From contig NZ_SLVP01000001.1 in NCBI RefSeq assembly GCF_004345425.1, positions 434,001 through 498,000 on the forward strand: 64,000 nt of DNA. Reading direction: 5' to 3'. This document shows, piece by piece, positions 38,224 through 47,801 of this stretch. The notes beneath the pieces are model-generated. The model was not told the DNA's origin. It did no database searches and saw nothing but the letters and a program-made list of their open reading frames with translations. The DNA comes from Paenibacillus sp. BK033 (GTDB lineage: Bacteria > Bacillota > Bacilli > Paenibacillales > Paenibacillaceae). Within the stretch, counting starts at the first letter, position 1. Each line of letters begins with the position of its first letter. The position numbers and the translations under genes are program-made.

Positions 38224-39087
38224 ATGCCCGAATTGCCAGAGGTAGAAACGGTCAGAAGAACATTAATTGAATTAGTCGCAGGCAAGCGAATCGCTTCGGT
38301 AGAAGTGAAGCTGCCGCGTATCATACAACGCCCTGAAGAACCGGAGGCGTTCGAAGCGGCTCTTGCCGGACGGACGATTCAGACGGTTGAGCGTCGCGGA
38401 AAGTTTTTGAGAATCGTGCTGGACGGTCTCGTGCTGGTCTCCCATCTTCGGATGGAAGGACGCTACGGCGTATTCCCAAGCGACGAGCCGGTGGAGCTTC
38501 ATACGCATGTCCTGTTCCACTTCGATGACGGAACGGACCTGAGATACAAGGATGTACGCCAATTCGGCACCATGCATCTGTTCGAGCCGGGTACGGAATT
38601 CGAGATGAAGCCGTTAAGCAAGCTTGGCCTCGAGCCGCTGGAGAATGAGGCGTTTACGGCGGATGCCTTGAGAGGCCTGCTTGGAAAAAAATCAGGTCTA
38701 ATCAAGCCGCTTCTTTTAAATCAGGAATATGTGGTGGGGCTTGGCAATATTTATGTGGATGAGGCTTTGTTTCTGGCAGGCATTCATCCAGAGCGGACAG
38801 CGGATTCTTTGAAGAAGGCGGAATGGATACGTCTCCATGAGGCGATCGTATCGACGCTTGCGAAGGCTGTCGCGGCAGGCGGATCATCCATTAAATCCTA
38901 TGTGAACGGCCAGGGCGAAATGGGGATGTTCCAGCACCAGCTGCTGGTGTACGGCAGAAAAGACGAGCCTTGCGCAAGCTGCGGCAGATTAATCGAGAAA
39001 TCGGTTGTAGGCGGAAGAGGAACGCATACCTGCGCAAGCTGCCAGCCTTTGCCGAAGGCGCGCAAAAAGGCTGTCCCTCAGGTTTAA
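38224..39087 (+). CDS. mutM: formamidopyrimidine-DNA glycosylase
   Basis: 287 residues. Bifunctional glycosylase/AP lyase that removes 8-oxoguanine and FaPy from DNA. The N-terminus MPELPEVETVRR gives the catalytic Pro2 and Glu3. The beta-hairpin Lys lies in the early barrel, the helix-two-turn-helix has GLGNIYVDEALFLAGIHP, and the C-terminal zinc finger has CASCGRLI...THTCASCQ. ATG 38224 lies behind GAGGTGAATAAG. Confidence 0.96.
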   Translation: MPELPEVETVRRTLIELVAGKRIASVEVKLPRIIQRPEEPEAFEAALAGRTIQTVERRGKFLRIVLDGLVLVSHLRMEGRYGVFPSDEPVELHTHVLFHFDDGTDLRYKDVRQFGTMHLFEPGTEFEMKPLSKLGLEPLENEAFTADALRGLLGKKSGLIKPLLLNQEYVVGLGNIYVDEALFLAGIHPERTADSLKKAEWIRLHEAIVSTLAKAVAAGGSSIKSYVNGQGEMGMFQHQLLVYGRKDEPCASCGRLIEKSVVGGRGTHTCASCQPLPKARKKAVPQV

Positions 39088-39201
39088 TGCACCGTAACGA
39101 TTTCCCCGCATATGCTATTGTTGTTACGAAACAATAGGCGGATGTCTAGATAAGCGCTTCTGTGCGGCTAGAGACGTCCGGTATGCGGGGAGGGCTGCGG
39201 G

Positions 39202-39903
39202 TTGTTCGCGCATTTTGCTTCTTTGCTGGTGCTTGCTTTCGCTGTCAGTGTGGACGGCTTCGGAGTAGGCGTGACATACGGATTGCGGCGAATAAGAATA
39301 CCGCTCTTGTCGGTTATCATTATCGCTTGTTGCTCAGGGTTGGTCATTTTCTTATCGATGATCGTTGGTTCATGGATTACGGGGTATTTATCGCCTTTTG
39401 TGGCTAAGCTGATTGGAGCGGTTGTGCTTGTGTGCATCGGCACATGGGCGCTGCTGCAGCTGCGGCGGAGCGGTCGGGAAGCGGGAGCTGGCGAAGGCCA
39501 GGCTGAAGATGATTCGAATCATCCTGCGGCGGATACGGAGCAGATTGACCGCACGCATCCGGTTCTAGTGGTGATTGTTGAATTGAAGCGCTTGGGATTG
39601 GTTATACAAATATTGCGGACTCCGCAAGCCGCCGACGTGGATAAGTCGGGAACGATCTCCGCAACCGAAGCGATAATGCTTGGCGTAGCCTTGTCGTTTG
39701 ACGCGTTTGGCGCCGGAATCGGAGCGGCCATGATCGGATTATCTCCTTTATTAACCCCTATTATGATTGCTGCGGCCAGTGCGTTATTCCTGCTTGGCGG
39801 GATGCGGTTCGGCTTCCGGTTCTCGAACTGGAAAGGCATGCAGGCGATATCGGTGCTTCCGGGCATCTTATTAATCATAATCGGCATATTAAAGCTGTTA
39901 TAA
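39202..39903 (+). CDS. ytaF: sporulation membrane protein YtaF (MntP-related)
   Basis: 233 residues with about six membrane helices in two halves joined by a hydrophilic loop (about 95-145). The Asp-containing membrane motifs AVSVDGFGVGVTYGLR and ALSFDAFGAGIGAAMIG are shared with MntP manganese exporters. The loop includes ADVDKSGTISATEA, which resembles an EF-hand calcium loop. TTG start at 39202 with GGGGAGGG upstream. Position between mutM and coaE supports ytaF; its biochemical role is not established. Confidence 0.9.
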   Translation: MFAHFASLLVLAFAVSVDGFGVGVTYGLRRIRIPLLSVIIIACCSGLVIFLSMIVGSWITGYLSPFVAKLIGAVVLVCIGTWALLQLRRSGREAGAGEGQAEDDSNHPAADTEQIDRTHPVLVVIVELKRLGLVIQILRTPQAADVDKSGTISATEAIMLGVALSFDAFGAGIGAAMIGLSPLLTPIMIAAASALFLLGGMRFGFRFSNWKGMQAISVLPGILLIIIGILKLL

Positions 39904-39943
39904 AGTTACGGGAACGGGATTCACTTGAATGAGGTGAAAGCTA

Positions 39944-40540
39944 ATGAAGATCGGTTTAACCGGCGGAATCGCTACCGGCAAAAGCACCGTGGCTGCCATG
40001 CTGGTAGAACGCGGTGCGATGCTGGTCGATGCCGATCAGGTTGCGAGAGAAGTTGTTATGCCCGGCGAACCGGCTTTAGAAGCGGTCGCCTCTGCGTTTG
40101 GACAAGCTGTTATACATACGGATGGAACATTGGATCGCAAGGCGCTTGGCAGCATCGTGTTCAACAACCGCGATTTGCTTGCGCAGCTTGAGAATATCCT
40201 GCATCCGGCTATACGGGGCCGCATGCGGCAGCGGATCAAACAGTATGAAGAACAGAACCCCAGTCAATTGGTCGTTGCGGATATTCCTCTTTTATACGAG
40301 ACGGGCCAAGAAGAGCTATACGACGGGGTGATGGTCGTATATGTTCCCCAGACGCTTCAGTTACAAAGGCTGATGGAGCGGAACGAATTAGCAGCAGAAG
40401 AAGCATGGAGACGCATTGGCCTTCAAATGGACATTGAGCAGAAGAGAAGCCGCGCGGATTGGGTTATAGATAATAGCGGTTCACTTGACGAGACAAGGCG
40501 GCAGGTGGACGAATTTTGGAAGAGCAAGGGTTTGCCATGA
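39944..40540 (+). CDS. coaE: dephospho-CoA kinase
   Basis: 198 residues. Final step of CoA synthesis (phosphorylates the ribose 3'-OH of dephospho-CoA). P-loop GLTGGIATGKSTVAAML at the N-terminus, DADQVAREVV substrate motif, then VVADIPLLYETG and a lid region (RNELAAEEAWRRIGLQM). The stop overlaps the next start in ATGA, so it is translationally coupled to the transglycosylase gene. Confidence 0.95.
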   Translation: MKIGLTGGIATGKSTVAAMLVERGAMLVDADQVAREVVMPGEPALEAVASAFGQAVIHTDGTLDRKALGSIVFNNRDLLAQLENILHPAIRGRMRQRIKQYEEQNPSQLVVADIPLLYETGQEELYDGVMVVYVPQTLQLQRLMERNELAAEEAWRRIGLQMDIEQKRSRADWVIDNSGSLDETRRQVDEFWKSKGLP

Positions 40541-41103
40541 GGTGGTTAGTCCGAAAAAGAGTGCTGCTCATTCTGCTCATTGGCTTCATTGGCGTCTTAT
40601 TCCTTAATTCCAATTGGCTTGCCCGGATGATGTATCCGATTGAGTACAAGGAAGACATACGAGCAAGCGCATCCAATTATGGGGTTGACCCGCATCTGAT
40701 TGCGGCCATTATCCGGACGGAAACGAATTATTCTACCGGACAAGTCTCTAAAAAAGGGGCGCTTGGGCTCATGCAGATTATGCCAGATACGGCTGACTGG
40801 ATCGTGAAGCAGGCAGATTTCAACAATGTCACAAGAGAAATGCTGCAGAACCGGCCGGATGTCAGCATTGAAGTAGGGGCCTGGTATTTGCAGTCCCTGC
40901 ATAAACAGTTCAAACAGAATACGGTAGCCGTTATCGCAGCGTACAACGCTGGTCCCGGCAATGTGAAAAAATGGCTGGATTCGGGCAAATGGGATGGGAA
41001 GCTAGAAACGACGGATCAAATTCCGTACGGGGAAACCCGTCACTATGTACAACGCGTTATTTATTATTATAATAAGTACAAAGATCTTTATCCTGTTATT
41101 TAA
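40537..41103 (+). CDS. membrane-anchored lytic transglycosylase (SLT domain)
   Basis: 188 residues from ATG 40537, which overlaps the coaE stop (ATGA); an in-frame TTG at 40516 is less likely. An N-terminal anchor helix (about 5-25, LLILLIGFIGVLFL) precedes an SLT domain (about 35-185). The catalytic Glu is in HLIAAIIRTETNYSTG, followed by KGALGLMQIMPDTADWI and the AYNAGPGNVKKWL motif. It cleaves peptidoglycan glycan strands outside the membrane. Its place downstream of coaE resembles ytaG/ytaP-region organisation in related bacteria, perhaps with a sporulation role. Confidence 0.9.
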   Translation: MRWLVRKRVLLILLIGFIGVLFLNSNWLARMMYPIEYKEDIRASASNYGVDPHLIAAIIRTETNYSTGQVSKKGALGLMQIMPDTADWIVKQADFNNVTREMLQNRPDVSIEVGAWYLQSLHKQFKQNTVAVIAAYNAGPGNVKKWLDSGKWDGKLETTDQIPYGETRHYVQRVIYYYNKYKDLYPVI

Positions 41104-41122
41104 AATTGGACAAGAAGAAGCC

Positions 41123-41155
41123 TTGGCTGTCCGTCGCTTCAGGACGAACAGCCAA
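41123..41155. terminator. hairpin between convergent transglycosylase and SASP genes
   Basis: 13-bp stem with one mismatch (41123-41135 / 41143-41155); no strong T-tract. Confidence 0.6.
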
Positions 41156-41182
41156 AGCATTTGTTATACATGACTAATGAAA

Positions 41183-41404
41183 TTATTGTTGGCGGCCAGC
41201 AAGGGATTGTTCTGCAATTTGCACCAGGCGGCGAGTAATGTTACCACCGATGTAACCTGCGTCTTTAGTCAGAAGGTTGCCGTAGTAACCGTCTTGCGAC
41301 AACGTAATACCCAGCTCTTGAGCGACCTCATATTTCATTTGGTCCAGTGCTGCGTTAGCTTGTGGTACAAGCAGTTGGTTGCTGTTGTTGTTGTTCGAGC
41401 TCAT
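41183..41404 (-). CDS. alpha/beta-type small acid-soluble spore protein
   Basis: 73 residues. It coats spore DNA, holding it in an A-like form that resists UV and hydrolysis. Visible hallmarks: the Asn-rich N-terminus, the germination protease site region KYEVAQELGI and the conserved GYIGGNITRRLVQIAEQ. AAGGAGGTG precedes the ATG. Typically transcribed by sigma-G in the forespore. Confidence 0.95.
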   Translation of the reverse strand: MSSNNNNSNQLLVPQANAALDQMKYEVAQELGITLSQDGYYGNLLTKDAGYIGGNITRRLVQIAEQSLAGRQQ

Positions 41405-41521
41405 TGATGTTCACCTCCTTGCGGTTGGTAAATGTATTATGTGCGGAATTCGCAACTTCATTCAGGTAACGACTGGAAATTTCTTAAAAAATAAAAACAG
41501 GATTCGGAAGGAGTGAAAAAA

Positions 41522-42456
<935 letters not shown>

Positions 42457-42622
42457 TAATTCTACCGCGCGGGCTCGCTTGGCTTTTCTTTATAATGAAT
42501 GGAGATAAGCGGATTTTTTATTCTTTTCGATACCATAATAGAAGCAAGCGCCCGTCAGGATGGGAAGTACACGCAAGAGATTTATCTGGAAGGCAGGATG
42601 AGCGATAAGGCGAAATTCTCCG

Positions 42623-43075
42623 GTGGCGTTGAGGACGAAGAAATATAACGACCTGCAAAGACGAGTCATTAACAAACGATTAAAAGCTGCCATAGAGAAG
42701 GCGAAAGAGGCGAGGATGTTACGATTGCCTATATCGGCGGTTCCATCACGCAAGGAGCAGGGTCCAAACCGATTCATACGGAGTGCTATGCGTTTAAGCT
42801 TTTGACCGGTTTAAAACGAAGTAAGGTCTGACTACGCTGACCATTTCCATTTGATTAAGCAGCTCAGCCGGATATCGTAGTGATCGAGTTTGCCGTCAAT
42901 GATGCAGGAGACGATTGCGGATCTGCATGAGAATAATTGGACGCATTGCAATGCGGTAATTCTGTATAACGAGCAGGAAACAAGGGAGCGTTGCGTCGAG
43001 ATAAGAATGGCAGCCGGACACGAAGAGAAGAGATTTTCGATACTAGGGTTTTGGCTATGTGAAGTGACTGTAAAA
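42623..43075 (+). pseudogene. decayed SGNH/GDSL hydrolase gene
   Basis: Pieces of one protein appear in shifting frames. QRRVINKRLKAAIEKAKE lies at 42657-42710. After a one-base deletion in the following Gly codon comes DVTIAYIGGSITQGAGSKPIH (block I Ser, 42715-42775). After a deletion PDIVVIEFAVNDAGD (42869-42913) appears, then WTHCNAVILYNEQETRE and a C-terminal RFSILGFWL (to about 43065). The family uses a Ser-His-Asp triad to hydrolyse esters. At least two frameshifts and internal loss make it non-functional. Confidence 0.8.
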
Positions 43076-43092
43076 ATAAACAAGCAAAATCA

Positions 43093-43122
43093 TTGACAGT
43101 GTGGAAATGTCTGTGCTATTAT
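43093..43122 (+). promoter_or_regulatory. promoter of tRNA-Ala
   Basis: TTGACA (43093-43098), 18-bp spacer, TATTAT (43117-43122); the tRNA begins 11 bp after the -10. Confidence 0.8.
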
Positions 43123-43133
43123 TTTGCTTGTCC

Positions 43134-43209
43134 GGGGCCATAGCTCAGCTGGGAGAGCGCATCGCTGGCAGCGATGAGGTCAGGGGTTCGATCCCCCTTG
43201 GCTCCACCA
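43134..43209 (+). tRNA. tRNA-Ala (anticodon GGC), CCA encoded
   Basis: Full cloverleaf: acceptor GGGGCCA/TGGCTCC, D-arm GCTC...GAGC, anticodon stem CATCG/CGATG around loop CTGGCAG (anticodon GGC), T-arm AGGGG TTCGATC CCCCT, discriminator A and encoded CCA at 43207-43209. It marks the border between the GC-richer core and the AT-rich region that follows. Confidence 0.95.
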
Positions 43210-43268
43210 TAATAAACAATCAAACCACGTCAAATTTGACGTGGTTTTCTGTTTATTATGGTGGAGCC
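43200..43268. repeat. perfect 19-bp inverted repeat spanning the tRNA 3' end, with nested palindrome
   Basis: GGCTCCACCATAATAAACA (43200-43218) is repeated in inverted form at 43250-43268. Between them lies a perfect 26-bp palindrome (43222-43247, AAACCACGTCAAA...). The left arm contains the tRNA acceptor strand and CCA. It can act as terminator (T4 within) but is much longer than needed; it may be the trace of an integration event. Confidence 0.85.
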
Positions 43269-43604
43269 CAAAAGGGGGCGAACTCGGGTTCGTCCGCGCG
43301 GACGCAATGAAGTGAGAAGGCCTCGAAGGTATACTTTTAATGGAGGAGCACGGCGTCTGAATTCACTGATAAAAGTACTCGTCGACTAAACTTTTCGGTA
43401 ATTGGGGAGGAAAATTATTTGATGTATTTTTAGGGAATTTTTATTACCATCAGAATTTAAATGAAAGTAAGCATATTGGAACTGCATAGCAGCTTTGCTC
43501 GATTTCGTTACAGATGTTTTATTAATTAATTTTCAACTGACCAGAGAATGTGTATTACTACGGTTGACTTCAGCGAGCATTAGTAATGCAACACCGGAAT
43601 TGAA
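43269..43604. other. non-coding AT-rich stretch
   Basis: No gene recognised. The first 60 bp after the hairpin are G-rich (43271-43330) and then the sequence turns AT-rich. A small stem-loop (GCCTTT...AAGGC) lies near the end, next to the transposase remnant. Confidence 0.5.
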
Positions 43605-44088
43605 GCCTTTCAACTAAGGCATTCAACTTTTTTAATAGGCATCTTCCTTGCGCAGACGCTCCACTTCAGCTCTTAGCGTATCAATTGACCCCTCTGCAGT
43701 TTCTTGATTTTTGTGCCCCTTATTATCCTTTTCCGTCATACAGCGACGCTCCTTTTCCTTTGGTTTTAGGGCGTCAATCCCATTTTTATTGAATAGGCTA
43801 TGCCATTTTCTAATTATCCCTGCAGATGAGATATTGAAAATGAGATCTGCTTATTTGGAGACGTCCCCGTTGTCGTTCATGTAATTGAGTACGTCTAGTT
43901 TATATGCCATGGAGTATGCTGTGTATTTTTTCAAAACCTTTTAAGCCGTGCCCGTGATATTCACATTGTCTCATTGACATACGTAGAGCTTACTGATTAA
44001 CACCTATTGATTTTGCAATGATGCTTTTTACTCCTTCAGCACCATTTTGACATCAATGAATAGCTTCTAATTTCACTTCTAAACTGTA
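43605..44088 (-). pseudogene. IS3-family OrfA transposase remnant
   Basis: On the minus strand, fragments in several frames with stops line up to an IS3/IS150-type OrfA. In order they are LEVKLEAI, GAEGVKSIIAKSIGVN (first HTH), AYKLDVLNYMNDNG, SSAGIIRKWH-like, NGIDALKPKEKGRRCMTEKD and the leucine-zipper end DTLRAEVERLRKEDAYLKKL. OrfB is missing. Many stops and frameshifts; inactive. Confidence 0.75.
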
Positions 44089-44102
44089 ATAAGGAAAAAA
44101 AC

Positions 44103-44147
44103 TGCACCTCCATTGTTAGTCGTGTCTAACAATAGGAGTTCAGTTCC
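44103..44147. repeat. IS3-type terminal inverted repeat / stem-loop
   Basis: A 42-bp imperfect palindrome centred at about 44122 (ATTGTTAG...CTAACAAT at 44112-44133, flanked by CTGCACCTC and GAGTTCAG). The outward half resembles the left end of IS3-family elements and lies just upstream of the OrfA remnant, as expected. Confidence 0.5.
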
Positions 44148-44219
44148 AAGGGGCAATCCCTATCCTAAACAGCTCTTTTTATATTAACCTTTCTCTAAGT
44201 TATAAGATAAATTCAAGTT

Positions 44220-44261
44220 TGTAATCTACTTCACATAACTTTTTTTTGTAATGTTTATAAT
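44220..44261 (+). promoter_or_regulatory. Crp/Fnr-type promoter module A (before MDR oxidoreductase)
   Basis: Operator TGTAATCTACTTCACA (44220-44235) and -10 TATAAT (44256-44261), 36 bp from operator start to -10 start. This puts the operator centre near -41 (class II activator position). Confidence 0.6.
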
Positions 44262-44372
44262 AAAATTATGTGCAGAAAGGAGGAATGAGTAACCTCCATG
44301 CCGCAGATGATGTCCCGTGGACATAGGAACCTTGAAAGATAGAAAATTCAAAAGTATGTAAGGAGAGGTTTC

Positions 44373-45359
44373 ATGGATAACTTGGAGAACCAGGCAAAAC
44401 TATATGGGGAGCAAATGAAAGCGATTGTGGTGACGGACGAAGCTGAGGGAACAGCTGGCATGAAACTGTTGGAACGGCCGAAGCCGGACGTGGCGATGCT
44501 CTCAAGCCTTTCAGGCGCGAACTACGGCGATGTCATTGTTCAGGTTCATGCATCAGGATTCACAGGGGATGAGTTGAAGTGGCCTTCGACCTGGATCGAT
44601 CGTTTAGGGCGGGACCGGACGCCGTCGATCCCCGGCCACGAGGTGGCTGGAGTGGTCACCGCCCTCGGATATGGCACAACTGGCCTGTCGGTTGGAGATC
44701 GGGTTTTCGGTCTTACGGACTGGACTCGCGACGGCAGCCTCGCGGAGTATGTAGTCGTCGAAGCACGCAACCTCGCTCCGCTACCGAGTGAGGTTGACTT
44801 CACGGTTGGTGCAGCTGTAGCAATGTCGGGCCTGACTGCCTGGCAAGGTTTGTTCGAGCACGGTCACCTCCGGTCGGGTCAGCGTGTCCTTGTGCACGGA
44901 GCGGCCGGTGCTGTCGGATCGATGGCGGCACAGCTCGCACGTCAAGCCGGCGCTTACGTTATCGGAACCGGACGAGCTGCACATCGTCAGACGGCACTCG
45001 ACTTCGGCGTGCAGGAGTTCGTAGACCTTGAAAACGATTCGCTGGAAGACATCGGTTCCGTTGATCTAGTTTTTGATGTCTTCGGTGGCGATATCGGGAG
45101 TCGGTCCACGGGTCTAGTGCGAGAGGGAGGACGGTTGGTGACCGTCGCCGGCCCGCCCGAGGTGCGGCCTGTAAACGGTTTAGCGATCGATTTCATTGTC
45201 GTTTCCGATCGTGCTCAACTGATTGAGATCGCCCAGCGAGTGCGTGATGGACGATTACGGACAAACATCGGTAAAGTGGCGTCCCTCGATGAAGCTGTCG
45301 CCGCCTTTAACCCGACTGAGCGGATCAAGGGTAAGACGATCATTCGTATTCGTCCGTAA
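44373..45359 (+). CDS. MDR-family zinc-less NAD(P)H:quinone oxidoreductase / alcohol dehydrogenase
   Basis: 328 residues. N-terminal GroES-like domain (PGHEVAGVVTALGYG, VGDRVFGLTDW) and Rossmann domain with the dinucleotide motif VHGAAGAVGSMAAQLARQAGA. Structural and catalytic zinc cysteines are absent, so it belongs to the quinone-reductase/enoyl-reductase side of the MDR superfamily. The gene is clearly richer in GC than everything around it and avoids the A/T-ending codons of its neighbours, a sign of recent acquisition, perhaps from an actinobacterium. GTAAGGAGAGG precedes ATG 44373. Promoter module A lies upstream. Confidence 0.85.
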   Translation: MDNLENQAKLYGEQMKAIVVTDEAEGTAGMKLLERPKPDVAMLSSLSGANYGDVIVQVHASGFTGDELKWPSTWIDRLGRDRTPSIPGHEVAGVVTALGYGTTGLSVGDRVFGLTDWTRDGSLAEYVVVEARNLAPLPSEVDFTVGAAVAMSGLTAWQGLFEHGHLRSGQRVLVHGAAGAVGSMAAQLARQAGAYVIGTGRAAHRQTALDFGVQEFVDLENDSLEDIGSVDLVFDVFGGDIGSRSTGLVREGGRLVTVAGPPEVRPVNGLAIDFIVVSDRAQLIEIAQRVRDGRLRTNIGKVASLDEAVAAFNPTERIKGKTIIRIRP

Positions 45360-45490
45360 CTGACAATGAAATGGGCTTAATTGTTTGAAAAATAGTTGTC
45401 ACTCAAGCCCGATTTCGAGTTAATTTAGTTGAAATCACCACCGGATTCAGTCGAAAAAAATTATTGAAAGATAAGGTAAGGAGAGATATC

Positions 45491-46099
45491 ATGAAAACCT
45501 TGGAGAAAGATTTATTCACTGCACTGCGCGAACGGCGCTCAATTTATGGAATTACCAAAGAATCGCCAATTTCGGATCAAAGTATTCAAGAAATAATTGA
45601 GGAAACCGTTAAACATACACCATCGGCGTTTAATAATCAAACTACCCGCGTTGTTCTACTCTTAGGTGAACAACATGACAAAGTATGGGATATTACTGCC
45701 GAGGTTCTCAAATCACTCATTTCTACCGAACAGTTTTCTTCTACTCAGGAAAAATTGAACGGATTTCGAAACGGATACGGTACAGTGCTTTTCTTTGAAG
45801 ACCAGTTAGTTATTGAAAGTTTTTCTGAACAATTCCCATCTTACCAAGAACACTTCCCGATTTGGTCGCAGCAAACAAATGGAATGCACCAATTGGTTAT
45901 CTGGATGGCCCTGGAGGCTGAAGGGTTAGGAGTAAACCTACAGCATTATAATCCATTGATTGATGAACGAGTAAAAGCAGAATGGAATTTGCCGGAAAGT
46001 TGGAAACTGACTGCCCAAATGCCGTTCGGTAAACCGTCTGCCTTAGCAGGTGAAAAGAAATTTAATTCGATTCAAGAACGCATAAAAGTTTTTAAATAA
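45491..46099 (+). CDS. nitroreductase-family flavoprotein (HBN1-like)
   Basis: 202 residues. FMN-dependent NAD(P)H oxidoreductase fold: RRSIYGITKESPISD, then SAFNNQTTRVVLLLGEQHDKVWD, the long central helix and LNLPESWKLTAQMPFGKP close to the C-terminus. The short insertion pattern and the SAFNNQ motif are those of the fungal-type/YdgI nitroreductases that reduce quinones or nitro compounds. ATG 45491 is behind GTAAGGAGAG; a longer frame from 45464 lacks a site. No Crp/Fnr-like site was found just upstream; it may be read through from the MDR gene 132 bp before. Confidence 0.85.
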   Translation: MKTLEKDLFTALRERRSIYGITKESPISDQSIQEIIEETVKHTPSAFNNQTTRVVLLLGEQHDKVWDITAEVLKSLISTEQFSSTQEKLNGFRNGYGTVLFFEDQLVIESFSEQFPSYQEHFPIWSQQTNGMHQLVIWMALEAEGLGVNLQHYNPLIDERVKAEWNLPESWKLTAQMPFGKPSALAGEKKFNSIQERIKVFK

Positions 46100-46315
46100 A
46101 ACTTACCATGGGGCTGTCTTAATGACAGTCTCTTTGTTATAACAAAACGGAAAATCTAACAGTCTCGTTGACCATACATTTAATGTTCCCATCAGTATGC
46201 AGCGATTGTAAGTTGCGATACAGACACATTCAACACACTGTAACTTATTACCTTCCTCATTGCCTTCCTCATGGCATCCTGATTCGTACGATAAACCTAA
46301 CCTTTATTCGGGTCA

Positions 46316-46443
46316 TAGCTCGCCAAAGTTATCCGGAGTCTGACCTCTTGTGACAATGGTTACATCATGGCCATCCCCGGAGTAATAAAGGGACTAGCCG
46401 GCGACCGAAGAACCGTTGTTCCTCCTATAACGAGTATTTTCAT
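46316..46443 (-). pseudogene. 5' remnant of an NAD-dependent epimerase/dehydratase gene
   Basis: On the minus strand, a good ribosome binding site (AAAGGAG) and ATG at 46443 begin MKILVIGGTT, the Rossmann start of sugar-nucleotide epimerases. After a frameshift and stop the other frame continues GDGHDVTIVTRGQTPDNFGEL. The gene is lost beyond that. Confidence 0.7.
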
Positions 46444-46585
46444 TCATATTCTCCTTTCACTTTTACAACCATTTTTATTATTGAAAGAATTTATCCCTGT
46501 CAGCTAGGAAAAATTAAAATTGAATGGTAACTCAATGGTAATTCGCGGTTTGCTTCAAGATTAACATTCCAACAGAATCGACATC

Positions 46586-46628
46586 TGTCATCTATATTAC
46601 AGAACTCCAATTTTTTTAGAATTATAAT
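46586..46628 (+). promoter_or_regulatory. Crp/Fnr-type promoter module B (before thioredoxin-like gene)
   Basis: Operator TGTCATCTATATTACA (46586-46601), shared continuation GAACTCCAATTTT, and -10 TATAAT (46623-46628); start-to-start distance 37 bp. The following 270 bp up to the gene carry no recognised feature. Confidence 0.65.
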
Positions 46629-46900
46629 CAAGGTAACAGGAAAAACTGGATCAAATTCATGCAATGATTTATGCCGAGGTGAGGAGCTAGGAAGATGAAT
46701 CAAATTGGGTTATGACTTTGCAGATGAAATAGGAAAAATCAGGTTGAGTTATTACATTAATTCGGCAGCGTTTCGTTTTATTCCGAAAGGGATCTTAAGA
46801 AGGAGGATAAAGGGTATACCTTCACTTGTTTGAAAGGCCTAGGTTTTATGTTAACAATAGTAAGTGATATCCCCAAATAATGAAGAAGGTGCGTGAAAAA

Positions 46901-47506
46901 ATGGAAGCACGTTTGAACTTAATACACAAAATCGGTCAAGGAATTTCACCTCAACAGTTCATGGATGGTATGCAGAATCGGACAATGGAAACCAGTAATA
47001 TCACGAATACCAAAGAGAAGTTTATCTCTGTTTACGAGAATTTCAAATGGGCACAAGAAGATCAGAAAGCTTTCTTTACCGGTTTAAGTAATCGATCCGA
47101 CCTGCACTGTTTAATTTTATGCACAGACTGGTGCCCGGACGTCATCTGGAACGTTCCCTTATTGTTTCGAGTAATGGAACAGAGCAATATTTCGACTGAA
47201 GTGTTGCTTATGGAAGAGCATCTGGAAACCATGGATCTCTTTCTCACAAATGGCGGGCGAAATCAGCCAATCGCGGTCTTCTTGAATGCGTCCGGAGATG
47301 TCCTAGGTAAATGGGGGGCGCGTCCAGCCTATATTCAGGCTGTGATGGATCGGTTTAAGAAGAACAATCCAAATAAACAGGACGCCGATTATAAGAAGAA
47401 ATTGAACCAAACATATCGTGAGATCGGAGATCTATATCAAGTTAGCAACGAATATCAGGAAGTTATCCTTAATGAATTAAGAAATTTATTTTCCTTTTCT
47501 TCATAA
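46901..47506 (+). CDS. thioredoxin-fold protein
   Basis: 201 residues. The thioredoxin-like core (about 45-150) has LHCLILCTDWCPDVIWNVPLLFRVME; the active-site pair is shifted to CTDWC followed by Pro-Asp. The later strand QPIAVFLNASGDVLGKWGARP carries the cis-Pro region. The charged C-terminal helix (about 155-200) is an addition. No signal peptide, so cytosolic. Family members of this type are annotated only as thioredoxin family; a role in thiol repair is inferred. ATG 46901 has GAAGAAGGTG upstream; ATG 46880 is an alternative. Promoter module B is 270 bp upstream. Confidence 0.75.
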   Translation: MEARLNLIHKIGQGISPQQFMDGMQNRTMETSNITNTKEKFISVYENFKWAQEDQKAFFTGLSNRSDLHCLILCTDWCPDVIWNVPLLFRVMEQSNISTEVLLMEEHLETMDLFLTNGGRNQPIAVFLNASGDVLGKWGARPAYIQAVMDRFKKNNPNKQDADYKKKLNQTYREIGDLYQVSNEYQEVILNELRNLFSFSS

Positions 47507-47801
47507 ATTTTCAATCTATCTAAGAAATGAGGATGGTCGGACAGCATTCACTTTACAATTATTGATTGTTGTCCGTATCAGAATGAAGAGTATCATCAGC
47601 ATATCATTTAAAAAATAATGTTTCGGTTAGACGATTTGTTGAGATTAAATGTTGATGGAGAGCCGGGTGGGCAAATAGGCAAAAAGATGAATTAAGTAAA
47701 TAGTTATAAGAAGCCATTGTTCGTTCGGGACTTCAGAGCTCACGAAGTGAAACCGAATCGTCTGATGACTAACTAACTGAGAACAAGTGAAGGTGAAAAT
47801 T

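Noticed and set aside
37959-38324. A minus-strand frame with a repeated peptide across the polA-mutM gap
   Set aside because: The peptide repeat only reflects the DNA tandem repeat, and the frame overlaps polA and mutM ends.
42623-42805. A 60-residue frame that could be a small basic protein
   Set aside because: Its first part belongs to the SGNH hydrolase remnant and the rest is that gene out of frame.
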